Assembly: GCF_020080045.1 (NCBI RefSeq)
Contig: NZ_CP083452.1
Span: forward strand, 5,001 to 69,000
Length of the DNA stretch: 64,000 nt
From: Comamonas odontotermitis
Lineage (GTDB): Bacteria; Pseudomonadota; Gammaproteobacteria; Burkholderiales; Burkholderiaceae_C
Direction of reading: 5' to 3'
Position numbers and translations under genes: made by a program. The notes beneath the pieces were generated by a model. It worked only from the letters and a program-made list of their open reading frames with translations, was not told the DNA's origin and made no database searches. Position 1 is the first letter of the stretch. Every line of letters begins with the position of its first letter. Shown one piece after another: positions 11,949 through 20,835 of the stretch.

Positions 11949-13286
11949 TCAACGCACCATGCACGGGCGCTTGGGGTCGAACTGCCAGCCGGGAATCAGG
12001 TACTGCATGGCCATGGCATCGTTGCGTGCTCCCAGGCCATGCTCCATGTACAAGGCATTGGCGCGCTGCAGTGCTGCACGGTCGACGATGACGCCCAGCC
12101 CCGGGGTCTGGGGCACATCGACGAAGCCATCCTTGATCTGGAACGGGTTGATCGTGAGGAACTGGCCGTCCTGCCAGATCCAGTGCGTATCGATGGCGGT
12201 GACCTTGCCGGGAACGGCTGCGGCTACGTGGGTGAACATGGCCAGCGAAATGTCGAAATGGTTGTTGGAGTGCGAGCCCCATGTGAGGCCCCAGTCGCGG
12301 CAGGTCTGGCCTACGCGCACGGAGCCGGCCATGGTCCAGAAGTGCGGGTCGGCCAGCGGGATGTCGACCGACTGCAGCGACAGCGCATGTACCATCTGGC
12401 GCCAGTCGGTCGCCACCATGTTGGTGGCCGTCGGCAGGCCGGTGGCGCGGCGAAATTCGGCCATCACCTCGCGGCCCGAAAAGCCGCCTTCCGCCCCGCA
12501 GGGGTCTTCCGCATAGGCCAGCACGCCGTGCATGTCGCGCATCAGGCGGATGGCGTCCTTCAGGAGCCAGCCGCCATTGGGGTCGAGCGTGACACGCGCT
12601 TGTGGAAAGCGTTGCGCCAGCGCGGTCACTGCCTGTACCTCTTCTTCGCCCGACAGCACACCGCCTTTGAGCTTGAAATCGTTGAAACCATAGCGCGCAT
12701 GCGCGGCCTCTGCCTGGTGCACGATGGCCTCGGGCGTCATGGCCGTCAGGTGGCGGGTCTGGCTCCAGGCGTCGTTGTCCGTGTGGTCATCGCCCGGCTG
12801 GATGTAGGGTAGGTCGGTTTTCTCGGACGGACCAACGAAGAACAGGTAGCCCAGCATTTCGACGCGCGAGCGCTGCTGGCCCTCGCCCAGCAAGGCTGCC
12901 ACGGGCACTCCCAAATGCTGGCCCAGCAGGTCGAGCAAGGCAGATTCGACCGCCGTGACGGCATGGATGGCGATGCGCAGGTCAAACGTCTGCAGGCCTC
13001 GGCCGCCGCTGTCGCGGCCTGACAGCAGCAGCTGCACCTTCTGCAGCAATTGCAGGTGCTGGCCAATGGGCTGGCCCAGCAGCGCGGCCTTGCTGTCTTC
13101 GAGCCCCTGGCGTATGCCTTCGCCGCCCGGCACCTCGCCCACACCAGTGTGGCCGCTGCTGTCATGCACCAGCACCACGTTGCGGGTGAAGAAGGGCGCA
13201 TGCGCGCCGCTCAGGTTCATCAGCATGCCATCGCGGCCTGCTACGGGAATGACTTCGATCTCGGTGATGGTGGGTGTTGGAGCCAT
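11949..13286 (-). CDS. gudD: Glucarate dehydratase
   Basis: About 445 residues of the enolase superfamily; Mg2+-dependent dehydration of D-glucarate (and L-idarate) to 5-dehydro-4-deoxy-D-glucarate. Visible motifs are [13 protein letters not shown] (catalytic Lys region), VTLDPNGGW (metal ligand Asp), YAEDPCG and [16 protein letters not shown] (catalytic His region). I start at the ATG at 13286 ([15 protein letters not shown]), which matches the family N-terminus; the upstream frame adds nine unlikely residues. Part of the leftward operon, with galactarate dehydratase encoded on the other arm. Confidence 0.94.
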   Translation of the reverse strand: MAPTPTITEIEVIPVAGRDGMLMNLSGAHAPFFTRNVVLVHDSSGHTGVGEVPGGEGIRQGLEDSKAALLGQPIGQHLQLLQKVQLLLSGRDSGGRGLQTFDLRIAIHAVTAVESALLDLLGQHLGVPVAALLGEGQQRSRVEMLGYLFFVGPSEKTDLPYIQPGDDHTDNDAWSQTRHLTAMTPEAIVHQAEAAHARYGFNDFKLKGGVLSGEEEVQAVTALAQRFPQARVTLDPNGGWLLKDAIRLMRDMHGVLAYAEDPCGAEGGFSGREVMAEFRRATGLPTATNMVATDWRQMVHALSLQSVDIPLADPHFWTMAGSVRVGQTCRDWGLTWGSHSNNHFDISLAMFTHVAAAVPGKVTAIDTHWIWQDGQFLTINPFQIKDGFVDVPQTPGLGVIVDRAALQRANALYMEHGLGARNDAMAMQYLIPGWQFDPKRPCMVR

Positions 13287-13309
13287 GGGCGTGTCTCTCT
13301 GCGGTTCTG

Positions 13310-14296
13310 TCATTCGGTGCGTGCTGCAGCAGCGGCTTGCGACCAGGGAACTTCCTGCACCAGGCTGCCGTGGGCGATAAAGCTGCGCAGGTTGGCGAGC
13401 ACCAGATCTGCCATGGCGCGCCGCGTTTCCTGCGTACCACTGGCAATATGCGGGGCCAGCACCACATTGTCCTGCTGCAAAAGGCCGGGCAGTGGGCGAG
13501 GCTCATCTTCAAATACATCAAGGCCCGCCCCGGCGATGGTGCCGTTTTGCAAGGCATGCAACAGCGCGGCCTCGTCCACCACGCTGCCGCGCGCCACATT
13601 GATGAGAAAGCCTTGCGGCCCCAGCGCCTGCAGCACCTTGGCATCGACGAGGTGCTGCGTTGCGCTGCCGCCCGCAGCCGTGATGACGAGGAAATCGCAC
13701 CACGCCGCCAGCTCTTGCAGAGAGGCCAGGTACCGGTGCGCGGAATCTGCTACCGGGCGCCGGTTGTGGTAGGCCACCTGCATGTCAAAACCGCTGGCAC
13801 GCCGCGCCACCTGCAGGCCGATGCGGCCCATGCCCAGAATGCCCAGGCGCTTGCCCGATGCTCGGGTGTAGACGCCAAAGCGCTGCTGCGGCCACAAGCC
13901 TGCGCGCACAAAGCGGTCGGCGGCAGACACGTGGCGTGCGGCGTCCAGCAGCAGGGCAAAGGTCATGTCGGCCACGCAATCGTCCAGCACGCCGGGGGTG
14001 TAGCCCACGCGGGCACCATGCGCAAGGATGGAGGCCTGGTCCAGCGAATCAAAGCCTACCCCAAAGCTGCTGATGCAGCGCAGGCGGGGCAGGGCCTCAA
14101 TCACCTGGGCGGGCGCGCCCATGCCGGCAGAGGTGACGAAGTATTCGAACTCCGCGCCATGCCGTGCAAGAAACTGCGCCGGGTCCGGCTGCTCGCTGAG
14201 AACGGTGATGTCAAATTCGCGCGCCAGATCGGCATCCAGCGCGGGCAAGGGCATCTTGCCCATTTGCAGGACACGGGGACGGGTGGCTTCAGTCAT
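13310..14296 (-). CDS. D-isomer 2-hydroxyacid dehydrogenase
   Basis: A 328-residue NAD(P)H-dependent oxidoreductase of the D-2-hydroxyacid dehydrogenase family. The Rossmann motif is [16 protein letters not shown] (about 151-166), [14 protein letters not shown] holds the substrate Arg, and [13 protein letters not shown] holds the catalytic His. The closest match in kind is glyoxylate/hydroxypyruvate reductase (GhrB-like). The core oxidative uronate route does not need this enzyme, so its substrate here is open. It sits between kdgD and gudD with short gaps, so it is co-transcribed. Confidence 0.88.
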   Translation of the reverse strand: MTEATRPRVLQMGKMPLPALDADLAREFDITVLSEQPDPAQFLARHGAEFEYFVTSAGMGAPAQVIEALPRLRCISSFGVGFDSLDQASILAHGARVGYTPGVLDDCVADMTFALLLDAARHVSAADRFVRAGLWPQQRFGVYTRASGKRLGILGMGRIGLQVARRASGFDMQVAYHNRRPVADSAHRYLASLQELAAWCDFLVITAAGGSATQHLVDAKVLQALGPQGFLINVARGSVVDEAALLHALQNGTIAGAGLDVFEDEPRPLPGLLQQDNVVLAPHIASGTQETRRAMADLVLANLRSFIAHGSLVQEVPWSQAAAAARTE

Positions 14297-14343
14297 GGTG
14301 AAAAGGGGTGCGCCTGCCCTGCGGGCAGGCAGTGGTGGCAGGT

Positions 14344-15261
14344 TCAGCCTTCAACCTTCTTGATCAAGGCTGCGAGCATGTCGACCTCTTCCGGCTTCAA
14401 ATCGGCCAGTGGTGTGCGTACCGGGCCTGCGTCGTGGCCCACCAGTTTGGCCCCGGCCTTGATGATGGAGACGGCATAGCCTGCGCTGCGGTTGCGGATC
14501 TTCAGGTAAGGCATGAAGAAGTCCTTGAGCAACTGGTGCTGGGTGGCATGGTTGTCGGTGCGCACGGCTTCATAAAAGCGCATTGCAGTCTTGGGGATGA
14601 AGTTGAACACTGCAGACGAGTACACCGGAGTGCCCAGTGCCTTGTACGCGGCCGCATACACCTCCGCAGTGGGCAGGCCGCCCAGGTAGGCCAGGCGGTC
14701 GCCCATCGTCAGGTACATGGCCGACATGGCCTCGATGTCGCCCACGCCATCCTTGAAGCCCACCAGGTTGGGGTTGCGCTCGCACAGGCGCGCCACGGTC
14801 TCGGGCGTGAATTTGCTCTGGCCACGGTTGTAGATGATGACGCCGAACTTCACGCTCTTGCAGACCGCTTCCACGTGTGCGGCAAGGCCTTCCTGGCTGG
14901 CCTCGGTCATGTAATGCGGCATCAGCAGAATGCCATGGGCGCCAGCTGCCTCTGCGGCCTGCGCGCACTGGATTGCAAAGCGCGTGGGGCCGCCAGCGCC
15001 TGCAATGATGGGCACCTTGCCCTTGCAGGTGTCGACGGCGGTCTTGATGATCTCTGGGTATTCGTCTGCCGTGAGCGAGAAGAATTCGCCCGTGCCGCCC
15101 GCAGCGAACAGTGCGCTTGCGCCATAGGGCGCCAGCCATTCCAGGCGCGATGCATAGCCCTTGGCGTTGAAGTTGCCCTGCGCATCAAAATCGGTCACGG
15201 GGAAGGACAGCAGGCCGGAGCTCATCACGTGCTTCACATCCTGGGGGCTCATGGTGGTCAT
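14344..15261 (-). CDS. kdgD: 5-dehydro-4-deoxyglucarate dehydratase
   Basis: A 305-residue class I aldolase-fold enzyme of the DHDPS/NAL superfamily. It dehydrates and decarboxylates 5-keto-4-deoxyglucarate to 2,5-dioxopentanoate. Lys170 in [10 protein letters not shown] forms the Schiff base and Tyr144 in VIIYNRGQ is the usual proton relay. [12 protein letters not shown] near 53-64 is the carboxylate-binding loop. The ATG at 15261 ([10 protein letters not shown]) fits the family start; the extra 26 upstream residues are non-homologous. It takes the products of both GudD and GarD and feeds the aldehyde dehydrogenase downstream. Confidence 0.94.
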   Translation of the reverse strand: MTTMSPQDVKHVMSSGLLSFPVTDFDAQGNFNAKGYASRLEWLAPYGASALFAAGGTGEFFSLTADEYPEIIKTAVDTCKGKVPIIAGAGGPTRFAIQCAQAAEAAGAHGILLMPHYMTEASQEGLAAHVEAVCKSVKFGVIIYNRGQSKFTPETVARLCERNPNLVGFKDGVGDIEAMSAMYLTMGDRLAYLGGLPTAEVYAAAYKALGTPVYSSAVFNFIPKTAMRFYEAVRTDNHATQHQLLKDFFMPYLKIRNRSAGYAVSIIKAGAKLVGHDAGPVRTPLADLKPEEVDMLAALIKKVEG

Positions 15262-15307
15262 AGAAAATCTTTCAAGAACGAGTAAGGGGGAGCAACCGCA
15301 GTGGTGA

Positions 15308-16282
15308 TCAGTCCAGCTGCAGGTTGGCGGATTGAACAACCGTGCGCCAGCGCTGGCGTTCGGCGTTGAAGAACTGGTCGGTCTGGGCCGGTGTCATCGT
15401 GACGACCTCGGCGCCCTGGCCGGTGAGGCGGGCCCGCACATCGGGCGTGCGGATGGCTGCCAGCAGCGCCTGGTTGACGCGCTGGACCACGGCATCCGGC
15501 GTCTTGGCGGGCAACACCACGCCCTGCCATGTGCCGGATGCAAAACCTTTGGCGCCTTGCTCGGCCAGCGTGGGCACATCGGCGATCAACGGCATGCGGC
15601 TTTCCTTGGAGATACCCAGCAGCTTGAGCTTGCCGCTCTGCACCTGTGGGTAGGTGGCCAGCATGCCATTCATCAGCACCTGGGTCTGGCCGGCGACGGT
15701 GTCCTGCACTGATTGCACACCGCCCTTGTAGGGCACATACACCCACTTGGCGCCGGTGATGCGGGCCAGCTCCACCCCCGCCAGGTGTGGGGCGCTGCCG
15801 GTGGCCGTCACGGCAAAATTCAAGTCCTGCTTTTTCGACAGTGCCACCAGCTCCTGCAGGTTGCTTGCCTGTACCGAAGGGTGCACCACCAGCATGTGCG
15901 GCGAATAGGCCAGCATGGCGGCGCCGCGCAAGTCCTTGCTCGGGTCAAAAGCCAGCTTGGTGTAGATGGATGGCGAGATGGCCAGCGCACCCAGATCGCA
16001 CAGCAGCCAGGTGTAGCCATCGGGCTGGGCCCGGGCTACCAGCTCGGCGCCCAGGTTGCCATTGGCGCCGGGCTTGTTGTCGATGACAACCGGTTGCTTC
16101 AACTCCTGCGAGATCAGCTGGCCGATCGAGCGCGCAATGATGTCGGAGCTGCCCCCGGGCGGATAGGGCACAACCAGCCGGATGGGCTTGCTTGGCCAGG
16201 CATCGGCAGCCAGAGCCGGGCCGAGTGCGGCGCTGGCTGCAAAGGCCAGCGCGGTATGGAGAAACCGGGCGCGGGTGATCAT
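15308..16282 (-). CDS. Bug-family solute-binding protein (TctC-like)
   Basis: About 324 residues with a signal peptide ([25 protein letters not shown]). The mature part starts with [21 protein letters not shown], the Bug/TctC ligand-loop hallmark. It is a periplasmic binding protein for carboxylated compounds. The ATG at 16282 has an AGGAGA ribosome site seven bases upstream. No TctA/TctB membrane pair is nearby. It is the first gene of the leftward aldarate operon, behind a possible GntR operator, so it likely binds an aldarate or uronate, or acts as a sensor. Confidence 0.9.
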   Translation of the reverse strand: MITRARFLHTALAFAASAALGPALAADAWPSKPIRLVVPYPPGGSSDIIARSIGQLISQELKQPVVIDNKPGANGNLGAELVARAQPDGYTWLLCDLGALAISPSIYTKLAFDPSKDLRGAAMLAYSPHMLVVHPSVQASNLQELVALSKKQDLNFAVTATGSAPHLAGVELARITGAKWVYVPYKGGVQSVQDTVAGQTQVLMNGMLATYPQVQSGKLKLLGISKESRMPLIADVPTLAEQGAKGFASGTWQGVVLPAKTPDAVVQRVNQALLAAIRTPDVRARLTGQGAEVVTMTPAQTDQFFNAERQRWRTVVQSANLQLD

Positions 16283-16301
16283 GGGGTGCTGTCTCCTGAG
16301 T

Positions 16302-16323
16302 TGTTGTAAGTCATCATACAACT
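16302..16323. promoter_or_regulatory. Possible GntR/FadR operator for the leftward operon
   Basis: GTTGTA (16303-16308), eight bases, then TACAAC (16317-16322) is an inverted repeat upstream of the Bug gene. Its half-sites share TTGTA/TACAA with the perfect palindrome at 17396 beside the regulator gene. The spacing differs, so it may be a weaker or variant site. Confidence 0.5.
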
Positions 16324-16491
16324 TAAAATCAGAATGTAAAGGCACCGCATCTGCAGGTTAACACCTAGATTGCTCGAATCAGCGGATGAAAGACCGGGAG
16401 GAAGGCGCTGCAGAAAGGCGCTACAGGCTCTGGGCGGGTTTGTATGCGCGCCCGGAGCCCTTGGTTGCCCGATCCGAAGGGTTTGCTGCTT

Positions 16492-16563
16492 AGAGCGTGT
16501 TTACGATCTCACTCCAGCCCGCAGAGCCACTGTCGCGGCGCGAGGAGATCGTAAACACGTTCT
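16492..16563 (-). repeat. Inverted-repeat element, short copy (MITE-like)
   Basis: A 72-bp element bounded by AGAGCGTGTTTACGATCTC (16492-16510) and its near-perfect complement GAGATCGTAAACACGTTCT (16545-16563). Read on the minus strand, its first 46 bases match the start of the 268-bp element at 48954 with one mismatch. It is therefore a deletion form of the same repeat. It ends five bases beyond the stop of the GntR gene. It has no coding capacity. Confidence 0.85.
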
Positions 16564-16567
16564 TGGA

Positions 16568-17374
16568 TCAGGCGTCCTGGGAGGTGGCGCCTGCGCTTTG
16601 GCGCTGTGCCAGACGCAGGCGTTCGCGTGAATTGGTCAGGTGGATGCGCATGGCGGCACGGGCCGAATCGGCGTCCTGCCGTTCGATGGCGGCATAAATC
16701 TCTTCATGCTCACGATTGACGCGGCGCAGATAGTCCGGATCGCGTGCGGGCTTGTCGATGGACGCAATGCGGGTGCGCGGAATCAGCATGCTGCCAAAGT
16801 GCTGCAAGATATCCTGGAAGTAACGGTTGCCCGTTGCCTGGGCAATGCTCAGGTGGAATGCGAGGTCGTGGCTGACGGTCTCTGCCCCGGCGGCAAAGTT
16901 GATCTCGAAGGCTTGCAACGCCTGCAGCATGGCGTGCAGGTGCTGAGGCTGGCGGCGCTGGGCGGCAAGGCCCGCAGCCTCGGTCTCCAGGCTGATGCGC
17001 AATTCCAGCACGGCGAGCACGTCAACCGACTCGCTCAACTCGCTGGCGCTCAGCACCAGGCCCGGGCTTTGGCGCGCAGGCAACACAAAGGTGCCAATGC
17101 CGTGCCGCGTCTCCACCAGGCCCGACGCCTGCAGCTTGGACAGCGCTTCGCGCACGACGGTGCGGCTGACATCGTAGCTGCGCACCAGTTCCGACTCGGT
17201 GGGCAGCTTGTCGCCTTCACCCAGCAGGCCCTGCCGGATCTTGGTTTCAAACTCTTCGGACAACAGGTTGGCCAGGTTGCGGCTGCCCCGGTTGGCCTTG
17301 TTGCGCAGGGCGCCAGCATCCGGGCTGGAAAAAATTGCAGGAGATTGGGGTAATTCCGAAGTCGGCTTGCTCAT
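16568..17374 (-). CDS. GntR/FadR-family transcriptional regulator
   Basis: A 268-residue DNA-binding protein. The winged helix (about residues 30-100) contains GDKLPTESELVRSYDVSRTVVREALSKL in outline and the wing GLVETRHGIGTFV. The C-terminal all-helical FCD domain (about 120-250) has conserved His residues (DLAFHLSIAQATGNR) that bind metal and a carboxylate ligand. FCD regulators next to uronate genes (ExuR, UxuR, LgoR) are repressors released by uronates or aldarates. The gene is divergent from udh across a perfect palindrome (17396-17412), suggesting control of both arms and of itself. Confidence 0.9.
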   Translation of the reverse strand: MSKPTSELPQSPAIFSSPDAGALRNKANRGSRNLANLLSEEFETKIRQGLLGEGDKLPTESELVRSYDVSRTVVREALSKLQASGLVETRHGIGTFVLPARQSPGLVLSASELSESVDVLAVLELRISLETEAAGLAAQRRQPQHLHAMLQALQAFEINFAAGAETVSHDLAFHLSIAQATGNRYFQDILQHFGSMLIPRTRIASIDKPARDPDYLRRVNREHEEIYAAIERQDADSARAAMRIHLTNSRERLRLAQRQSAGATSQDA

Positions 17375-17395
17375 GGCTCTGATGATAATCGCAAC

Positions 17396-17412
17396 ATGTT
17401 GTATGACAACAT
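17396..17412. promoter_or_regulatory. Operator in the gntR-udh divergent promoter
   Basis: A perfect 7-3-7 palindrome, ATGTTGT-ATG-ACAACAT. The core TTGTATGACAA resembles operators of the FadR/UxuR/ExuR branch of GntR proteins. It lies 22 bases from the regulator start and 28 from the udh start, where bound repressor would block both promoters. Confidence 0.75.
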
Positions 17413-17439
17413 ATCACTAACCCCGGATGTTGAACATTT

Positions 17440-18270
17440 ATGAGCCAGCCTTTGAGAGTGCATCGTTTGTTGTTGACCGGCGCTGCCGGCGGTCTGGGCA
17501 GAGTGCTGCGCGAACGCTTGCGCCCCTATGCCGAGGTGCTGCGCCTGTCGGACGTGGCAGGCATGGCGCCCGCTCGTGATACGAGCGAGGAAGTGGTGTT
17601 TTGCGATCTGGCAGACAAGCAGGCGGTTGACGCGCTGGTGGCCGGGTGCGATGCCATTGTGCACATGGGCGGTGTATCGGTGGAGCGCCCCTTTGAAGAA
17701 GTGCTGGAAGCCAACATCAAAGGCATCTTCAACCTGTATGAGGCCGCACGCCGCCACGGCGTGCGGCGCGTGGTGTTTGCCAGTTCCAACCACGTGATCG
17801 GCTTTTACAAGCAGAGCGACAGACTCGACGCCCATGTGCGCCGCCGCCCTGATGGGTACTACGGCCTGTCCAAATCCTTTGGTGAGGACATGGCGAGCTT
17901 CTACTTTGACCGCTACGGCATCGAAACCGTCAGCATGCGCATCGGTTCGTCCTTCCCCGAGCCCAAGGACCGCCGCATGATGAGCACCTGGCTCAGCTAC
18001 GACGACCTGGTGCAGCTGATCGAAAAAGGCCTGTTCACCCCGAGCGTCGGCCACACGGTGGTGTATGGCGCATCCGACAACCGCGACGCCTGGTGGGACA
18101 ACCATGCCGCGGCCCACCTGGGCTTTGTGCCCAAGGACAGCTCCGAGCCCTGGCGCGCCAAGGTCGAAGCGCAGCCCGCACCCGCGGCCAATGACCCGGT
18201 GGCGGTCTACCAAGGCGGTGCCTTTACGGCGCAAGGCCCTTTTGGTGACGCTGAAGGCCAGCCGGCATGA
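17440..18270 (+). CDS. udh: Uronate dehydrogenase
   Basis: A 276-residue short-chain dehydrogenase of the extended type. It oxidises D-galacturonate and D-glucuronate with NAD+ to aldaro-lactones, the entry step of the oxidative route. The nucleotide motif is LLTGAAGGLGRVLRE (11-25). The catalytic triad is Ser in FASSNHVIGF (about 115), Tyr141 and Lys145 in YYGLSK. Long blocks such as MRIGSSFPEPKDRRMMSTWLS match the Pseudomonas and Agrobacterium enzymes. It is the first gene of the rightward operon and its stop overlaps the lactonase start. Confidence 0.95.
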   Translation: MSQPLRVHRLLLTGAAGGLGRVLRERLRPYAEVLRLSDVAGMAPARDTSEEVVFCDLADKQAVDALVAGCDAIVHMGGVSVERPFEEVLEANIKGIFNLYEAARRHGVRRVVFASSNHVIGFYKQSDRLDAHVRRRPDGYYGLSKSFGEDMASFYFDRYGIETVSMRIGSSFPEPKDRRMMSTWLSYDDLVQLIEKGLFTPSVGHTVVYGASDNRDAWWDNHAAAHLGFVPKDSSEPWRAKVEAQPAPAANDPVAVYQGGAFTAQGPFGDAEGQPA

Positions 18271-19178
18271 GTGCCGAACTCGTTTTGGATGCACGCAACG
18301 CCACCGGCGAGAGCCCGGTGTGGCGGGCCTGCGAGCAGGCGCTGTACTGGGCTGATATTCCGCGTGGCGTTCTCCACCGCTGGCTGGCAGGCAAGGTGCA
18401 GCATACGCAGTGGCAACTGCCGCAGATGCTGGCCTGCATGGCGGCCTGGAATGGCGATGGCCGGCGCTGGGTGGCGGGGCTGGAAGACGGCATCTACGAG
18501 GTGACCGCAGAAGAGGGCGCGGAGGCCGCGCAGGTGCGCCCACTCGCTGCCGTGCAGCACGCCTTGCCCGGCATGCGTTTCAACGATGGCCGCTGCGACC
18601 GCCAGGGCCGCTTTGTTGCGGGCACCATGTTCATGGACATGGCCGCTGCGCAGGCCGTGGGCAAGGTGTACCGGCTGGGGGCGGGCGAGCTGGCCGCAGG
18701 CGCTGCCACTGATTTACAGCTGGGGCCGCTGATCACGCCCAATGGCCTGGCGTTCAGCCCTGACGGTCAAACCATGTACCTGTCCGATTCACACCCCAGC
18801 GTGCAGACGATCTGGGCCTTCGACTACGACATTGCCACGGGCACGCCGCGCAACCGCCGGGTGTTCGTGGACATGACGCTCATGCCTGGCCGACCCGACG
18901 GGGCTGCGGTGGACGCCGATGGCTGCTACTGGATCTGCGGCAACGACGCGGGGCTGGTGCACCGCTTCACCCCCGATGGCAGGCTGGACCGGTCGCTTGC
19001 CGTTCCTGTCAAGAAACCGGCGATGTGTGCGTTTGGCGGCGCGAATCTGGATGTGCTGTACGTCACATCGATCCGGCCCGATGGCGTGGATCTGGCCGAG
19101 CAGCCGCTTGCAGGGGGCGTGTTTGCGCTGCAGCCGGGCGTACAGGGCTTGCCCGAGCCTGCCTTTGCCGGAGGCTAG
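18267..19178 (+). CDS. SMP-30/gluconolactonase-family aldarolactonase
   Basis: A 303-residue six-bladed beta-propeller of the SMP-30/Gluconolactonase/LRE family. Metal-site segments are GESPVW (Glu, near 14-19), MRFNDGRCDRQGRFVAGTM (Asn/Asp, near 102-120), LITPNGLAFSPDGQTMYLSDS (Asn) and RPDGAAVDADGCYWIC (Asp). It overlaps the udh stop by four bases, so it most likely opens the galactaro- and glucarolactone that Udh makes. It is otherwise a generic sugar lactonase; the exact lactone preference is inferred from coupling. Confidence 0.9.
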   Translation: MSAELVLDARNATGESPVWRACEQALYWADIPRGVLHRWLAGKVQHTQWQLPQMLACMAAWNGDGRRWVAGLEDGIYEVTAEEGAEAAQVRPLAAVQHALPGMRFNDGRCDRQGRFVAGTMFMDMAAAQAVGKVYRLGAGELAAGAATDLQLGPLITPNGLAFSPDGQTMYLSDSHPSVQTIWAFDYDIATGTPRNRRVFVDMTLMPGRPDGAAVDADGCYWICGNDAGLVHRFTPDGRLDRSLAVPVKKPAMCAFGGANLDVLYVTSIRPDGVDLAEQPLAGGVFALQPGVQGLPEPAFAGG

Positions 19179-19253
19179 GTTTTTGAGGTATGGCCTGCGC
19201 CGGAGCGTGGGGCGCTGTTTGACAAAGAAAACTGTTGAGAAAGAGGAAGACAA

Positions 19254-20219
19254 ATGAAAGCCAACAAACTGTGGGTGGCCTTGGCCGCAAGTGTGTTGTC
19301 GCTGGCTACCAGCGCAACGGAATTCCGCTCATCCGATATCCACCCGGACGACTACCCGACCGTGCAGGCGGTCAAGTTCATGGGGGAGCGCCTGAAGGCG
19401 CTGTCTGGTGGCAAGCACACCATCCGCGTCTACCCCAACGGAGCGCTGGGTGGAGAGAAGGAAACCATCGAGCAGGCCAAGATCGGCGCGCTCGCCATGG
19501 TGCGCGTGAACGTCGGCGCGATGAACAATGTCTGTGGCGAAACCATTGTGCCGACCATGCCGTTTCTCTTCCGCTCGGTGGAGCACATGCACAAGGTGCT
19601 TGATGGCCCGGTGGGTGAGGAGATTCTGAAGGCCTGCGAAAAGCAGGGCTTTGTCGGCCTGGGCTTTTACGACAGCGGCGCGCGCTCGATGTTCACCGCC
19701 AAGAAGCCGGTCAAATCCTTTGCCGACATGAAGGGCATGAAGGTGCGCGTGCAGCAGTCCGATCTGTGGGTGAGCATGCTCGAAGCGATGGGCGCCAATG
19801 CCACCCCCATGCCGATGGGCGAGGTCTACACGGGCCTGAAGACCGGCCTGATCGATGCAGCCGAAAACAACTACCCGACCTATGAAAGCTCGCGCTCGTT
19901 CGAGGTGGCCAAGTACTTCACCAAGACCGAGCATTCGATGGCGCCCGAGATTCTGCTGTTCTCCAAGCGCACCTTCGACAGACTCTCGCCCGAGGAGCAA
20001 GGCTGGATCCGCCAGGCGGCCAAGGAGTCGGTGCCCTATATGCGCAAGCAGTGGGCCGAGCGCGAAGCCAAATCACTGGCCATCGTGAAGGCTGGCGGCG
20101 CCGAAATCATCGAGATCGACAAGGCGCCTTTCCAGGCCGCGATGAAGCCGGTGTACGACAAGTTCATCACCGATGCCAAGCTCAAGGATCTGGTCAAGCG
20201 CACGCAGGAAACCCAATAA
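19254..20219 (+). CDS. dctP: TRAP transporter solute-binding protein, DctP type
   Basis: A 321-residue periplasmic protein with a short signal peptide ([21 protein letters not shown]). DctP hallmarks are [23 protein letters not shown] in outline near 60-85 and [14 protein letters not shown] near 160-175, where the Arg fixes the ligand carboxylate. It captures a sugar acid for the DctQM permease encoded next. With udh first in the operon, D-glucuronate or D-galacturonate is the likely ligand. A GAGGAAGAC ribosome site lies just upstream. Confidence 0.92.
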   Translation: MKANKLWVALAASVLSLATSATEFRSSDIHPDDYPTVQAVKFMGERLKALSGGKHTIRVYPNGALGGEKETIEQAKIGALAMVRVNVGAMNNVCGETIVPTMPFLFRSVEHMHKVLDGPVGEEILKACEKQGFVGLGFYDSGARSMFTAKKPVKSFADMKGMKVRVQQSDLWVSMLEAMGANATPMPMGEVYTGLKTGLIDAAENNYPTYESSRSFEVAKYFTKTEHSMAPEILLFSKRTFDRLSPEEQGWIRQAAKESVPYMRKQWAEREAKSLAIVKAGGAEIIEIDKAPFQAAMKPVYDKFITDAKLKDLVKRTQETQ

Positions 20220-20270
20220 CCAGCACAGCCACGGTTGCCTGGCTGGTGCAAGCCTCGTCGGGCGATTCGG

Positions 20271-20332
20271 TATCAAAAACAATAGCTGCTGGCGCTTGCT
20301 GTGCAAGCGCTGGGGTTTGATCTGGCCTGAAA
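20271..20332 (+). repeat. Dispersed palindromic repeat, copy 3 (inside TRAP operon)
   Basis: TATCAAAAACAATAGCTG, a perfect 8-3-8 stem GCGCTTGC-TGT-GCAAGCGC, then TGGGG...GGCCTGAAAA. The first 18 bases are identical to the copy at 47186. It lies between the binding-protein gene and the small permease gene of one transporter. Confidence 0.85.
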
Positions 20333-20335
20333 ACT

Positions 20336-20818
20336 ATGTATACCAAAATTTGCAGCGCATTGTCCCGCTGGTGCATGTGGCTGGGGGTGCTGGGCCTGGT
20401 GCTCCTGATTGCTGCGGTGAGCTGGCAGGTGTTTGGCCGTTATGTGCTCAACAACACGCCGACCTGGGCCGAGAGCCTGTCGCTGCTGCTGGTGCTGTAC
20501 GTCACCATGTTTGGCGTTGCCGTAGGCGTGCGCAACTCCGGCCATATCGGGCTGGAATCGTTTCTGGTGCTGGCGCCGGACTGGTTGCGCACCAAGATGG
20601 AATACCTGATCCACGCACTGGTGCTGCTGTTTGGCGCCTGCATGGCGTACAGCTGCGCGTCGCTGGCCGAATCGGTGTGGGAATACCGCCTGCCCACCCT
20701 GGGCATCTCCGAGGGCTGGAAATACATTCCAGCCGTTATCGCAGGCAGCCTGATCGTGCTGTTTTCCATTGAACACATCATTGCACTCGCGCAGGGCCGC
20801 GAAGTGGAAGCCAACTGA
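20336..20818 (+). CDS. dctQ: TRAP transporter small permease, DctQ type
   Basis: A 160-residue inner-membrane protein with four helices (about 12-34, 48-66, 87-107, 128-150). NTPTWAESLSLLLVLYVTMFGVAVGVR in outline is the DctQ signature. It pairs with the large permease 17 bases downstream. The start lies a few bases beyond the palindromic repeat, so its ribosome site is poor (CTGAAAACTATG), which may lower translation relative to dctP. Confidence 0.9.
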   Translation: MYTKICSALSRWCMWLGVLGLVLLIAAVSWQVFGRYVLNNTPTWAESLSLLLVLYVTMFGVAVGVRNSGHIGLESFLVLAPDWLRTKMEYLIHALVLLFGACMAYSCASLAESVWEYRLPTLGISEGWKYIPAVIAGSLIVLFSIEHIIALAQGREVEAN

Positions 20819-20835
20819 GCAGCCGAGGTCTTGCG

